Positions 5,779-5,907 of a stretch of DNA of 5,907 nucleotides are shown in pieces (the stretch's first letter is position 1; every line of letters begins with the position of its first letter). The notes under the pieces were generated by a model. That model had not been told where the DNA came from. It made no database searches and saw only the letters and a program-made list of their open reading frames with translations. The DNA is taken from contig JAJXUF010000183.1 in NCBI GenBank assembly GCA_021783175.1, positions 1-5,907 of the forward strand, read 5' to 3'. Origin of the DNA: Pseudomonadota bacterium (GTDB lineage Bacteria > Pseudomonadota > Gammaproteobacteria > Acidiferrobacterales > UBA6901). A program made the translations under genes and the position numbers.

Positions 5779-5907
5779 TTGTCGGCGTTCTTGTCCCCCG
5801 GCTTGTCGGAGCGCAACATGTCGTCATCGTCGTCCAGCAGGATACGGTTGGCATTGCCTTCCATATCCTCGTATTGCCCTTTCTTTACCGCCCAAACCAG
5901 CACGATA
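5772..5907 (-). CDS. ccoS: cbb3-type cytochrome oxidase assembly protein CcoS, C-terminal part (cut by window edge)
   Basis: Forty-four residues and a TAG stop are visible; the N-terminal membrane segment lies beyond the right edge. The pattern IVLVWAVKKGQYEDMEG, then NANRILLDDDDD, matches the CcoS signature: end of the single TM helix, then (W/F)AV-x2-GQ(F/Y)(D/E)D(L/M)EG, then RIL-x-DDD. A charged Lys/Asp tail ends the protein. CcoS is a small inner-membrane protein needed to insert cofactors into cbb3 oxidase; studies in other bacteria link it to haem and copper delivery to CcoN. In most genomes ccoS ends a ccoGHIS operon near ccoNOQP. The rest of that cluster is therefore expected to the right of this window, reading toward it. 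It converges on the unknown gene pair with a 16-bp gap. Confidence 0.85.
   Translation of the reverse strand, partial: IVLVWAVKKGQYEDMEGNANRILLDDDDDMLRSDKPGDKNADKK

Overview
The window looks like chromosomal DNA from a microaerobic or facultative proteobacterium. A betaproteobacterium is most likely, possibly of the Nitrosomonadales/Gallionellaceae type, but that placement rests on gene content and protein style and was not tested. The DNA is moderately GC-rich and tightly packed, with no mobile elements, RNA genes or CRISPR arrays that I could see.

Layout, left to right: the 5' part of an AsmA-family gene (minus strand, runs off the left edge); a nitronate monooxygenase/2-nitropropane dioxygenase-type flavoprotein gene (minus); hemN, the oxygen-independent coproporphyrinogen III oxidase (minus); a 122-bp divergent control region; an fnr-type oxygen sensor gene (plus); two unrecognised genes for membrane or membrane-anchored proteins (plus); and the 3' end of ccoS, a cbb3 oxidase assembly gene (minus, runs off the right edge, convergent with the unknown pair).

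ccoS, fnr and hemN together are a classic microaerobic module: a high-affinity cbb3 terminal oxidase, the oxygen-sensing regulator that commonly controls it, and the haem-synthesis step that works without O2. The shared hemN/fnr control region carries one good FNR box, TTGAT-ATAG-GTCAA. It sits about 40.5 bp upstream of a predicted hemN start site (an activating position). It also covers the predicted -35 element of fnr (a repressing position). One site could therefore switch hemN on and hold fnr down when oxygen falls. A 7-bp perfect inverted repeat over the predicted hemN -10 hints at a second control layer.

The least explained parts are the two-gene unit between fnr and ccoS (a four-TM protein, then a single-TM protein with a soluble domain) and the cysteine-rich C-terminal extension on the nitronate monooxygenase-like protein.
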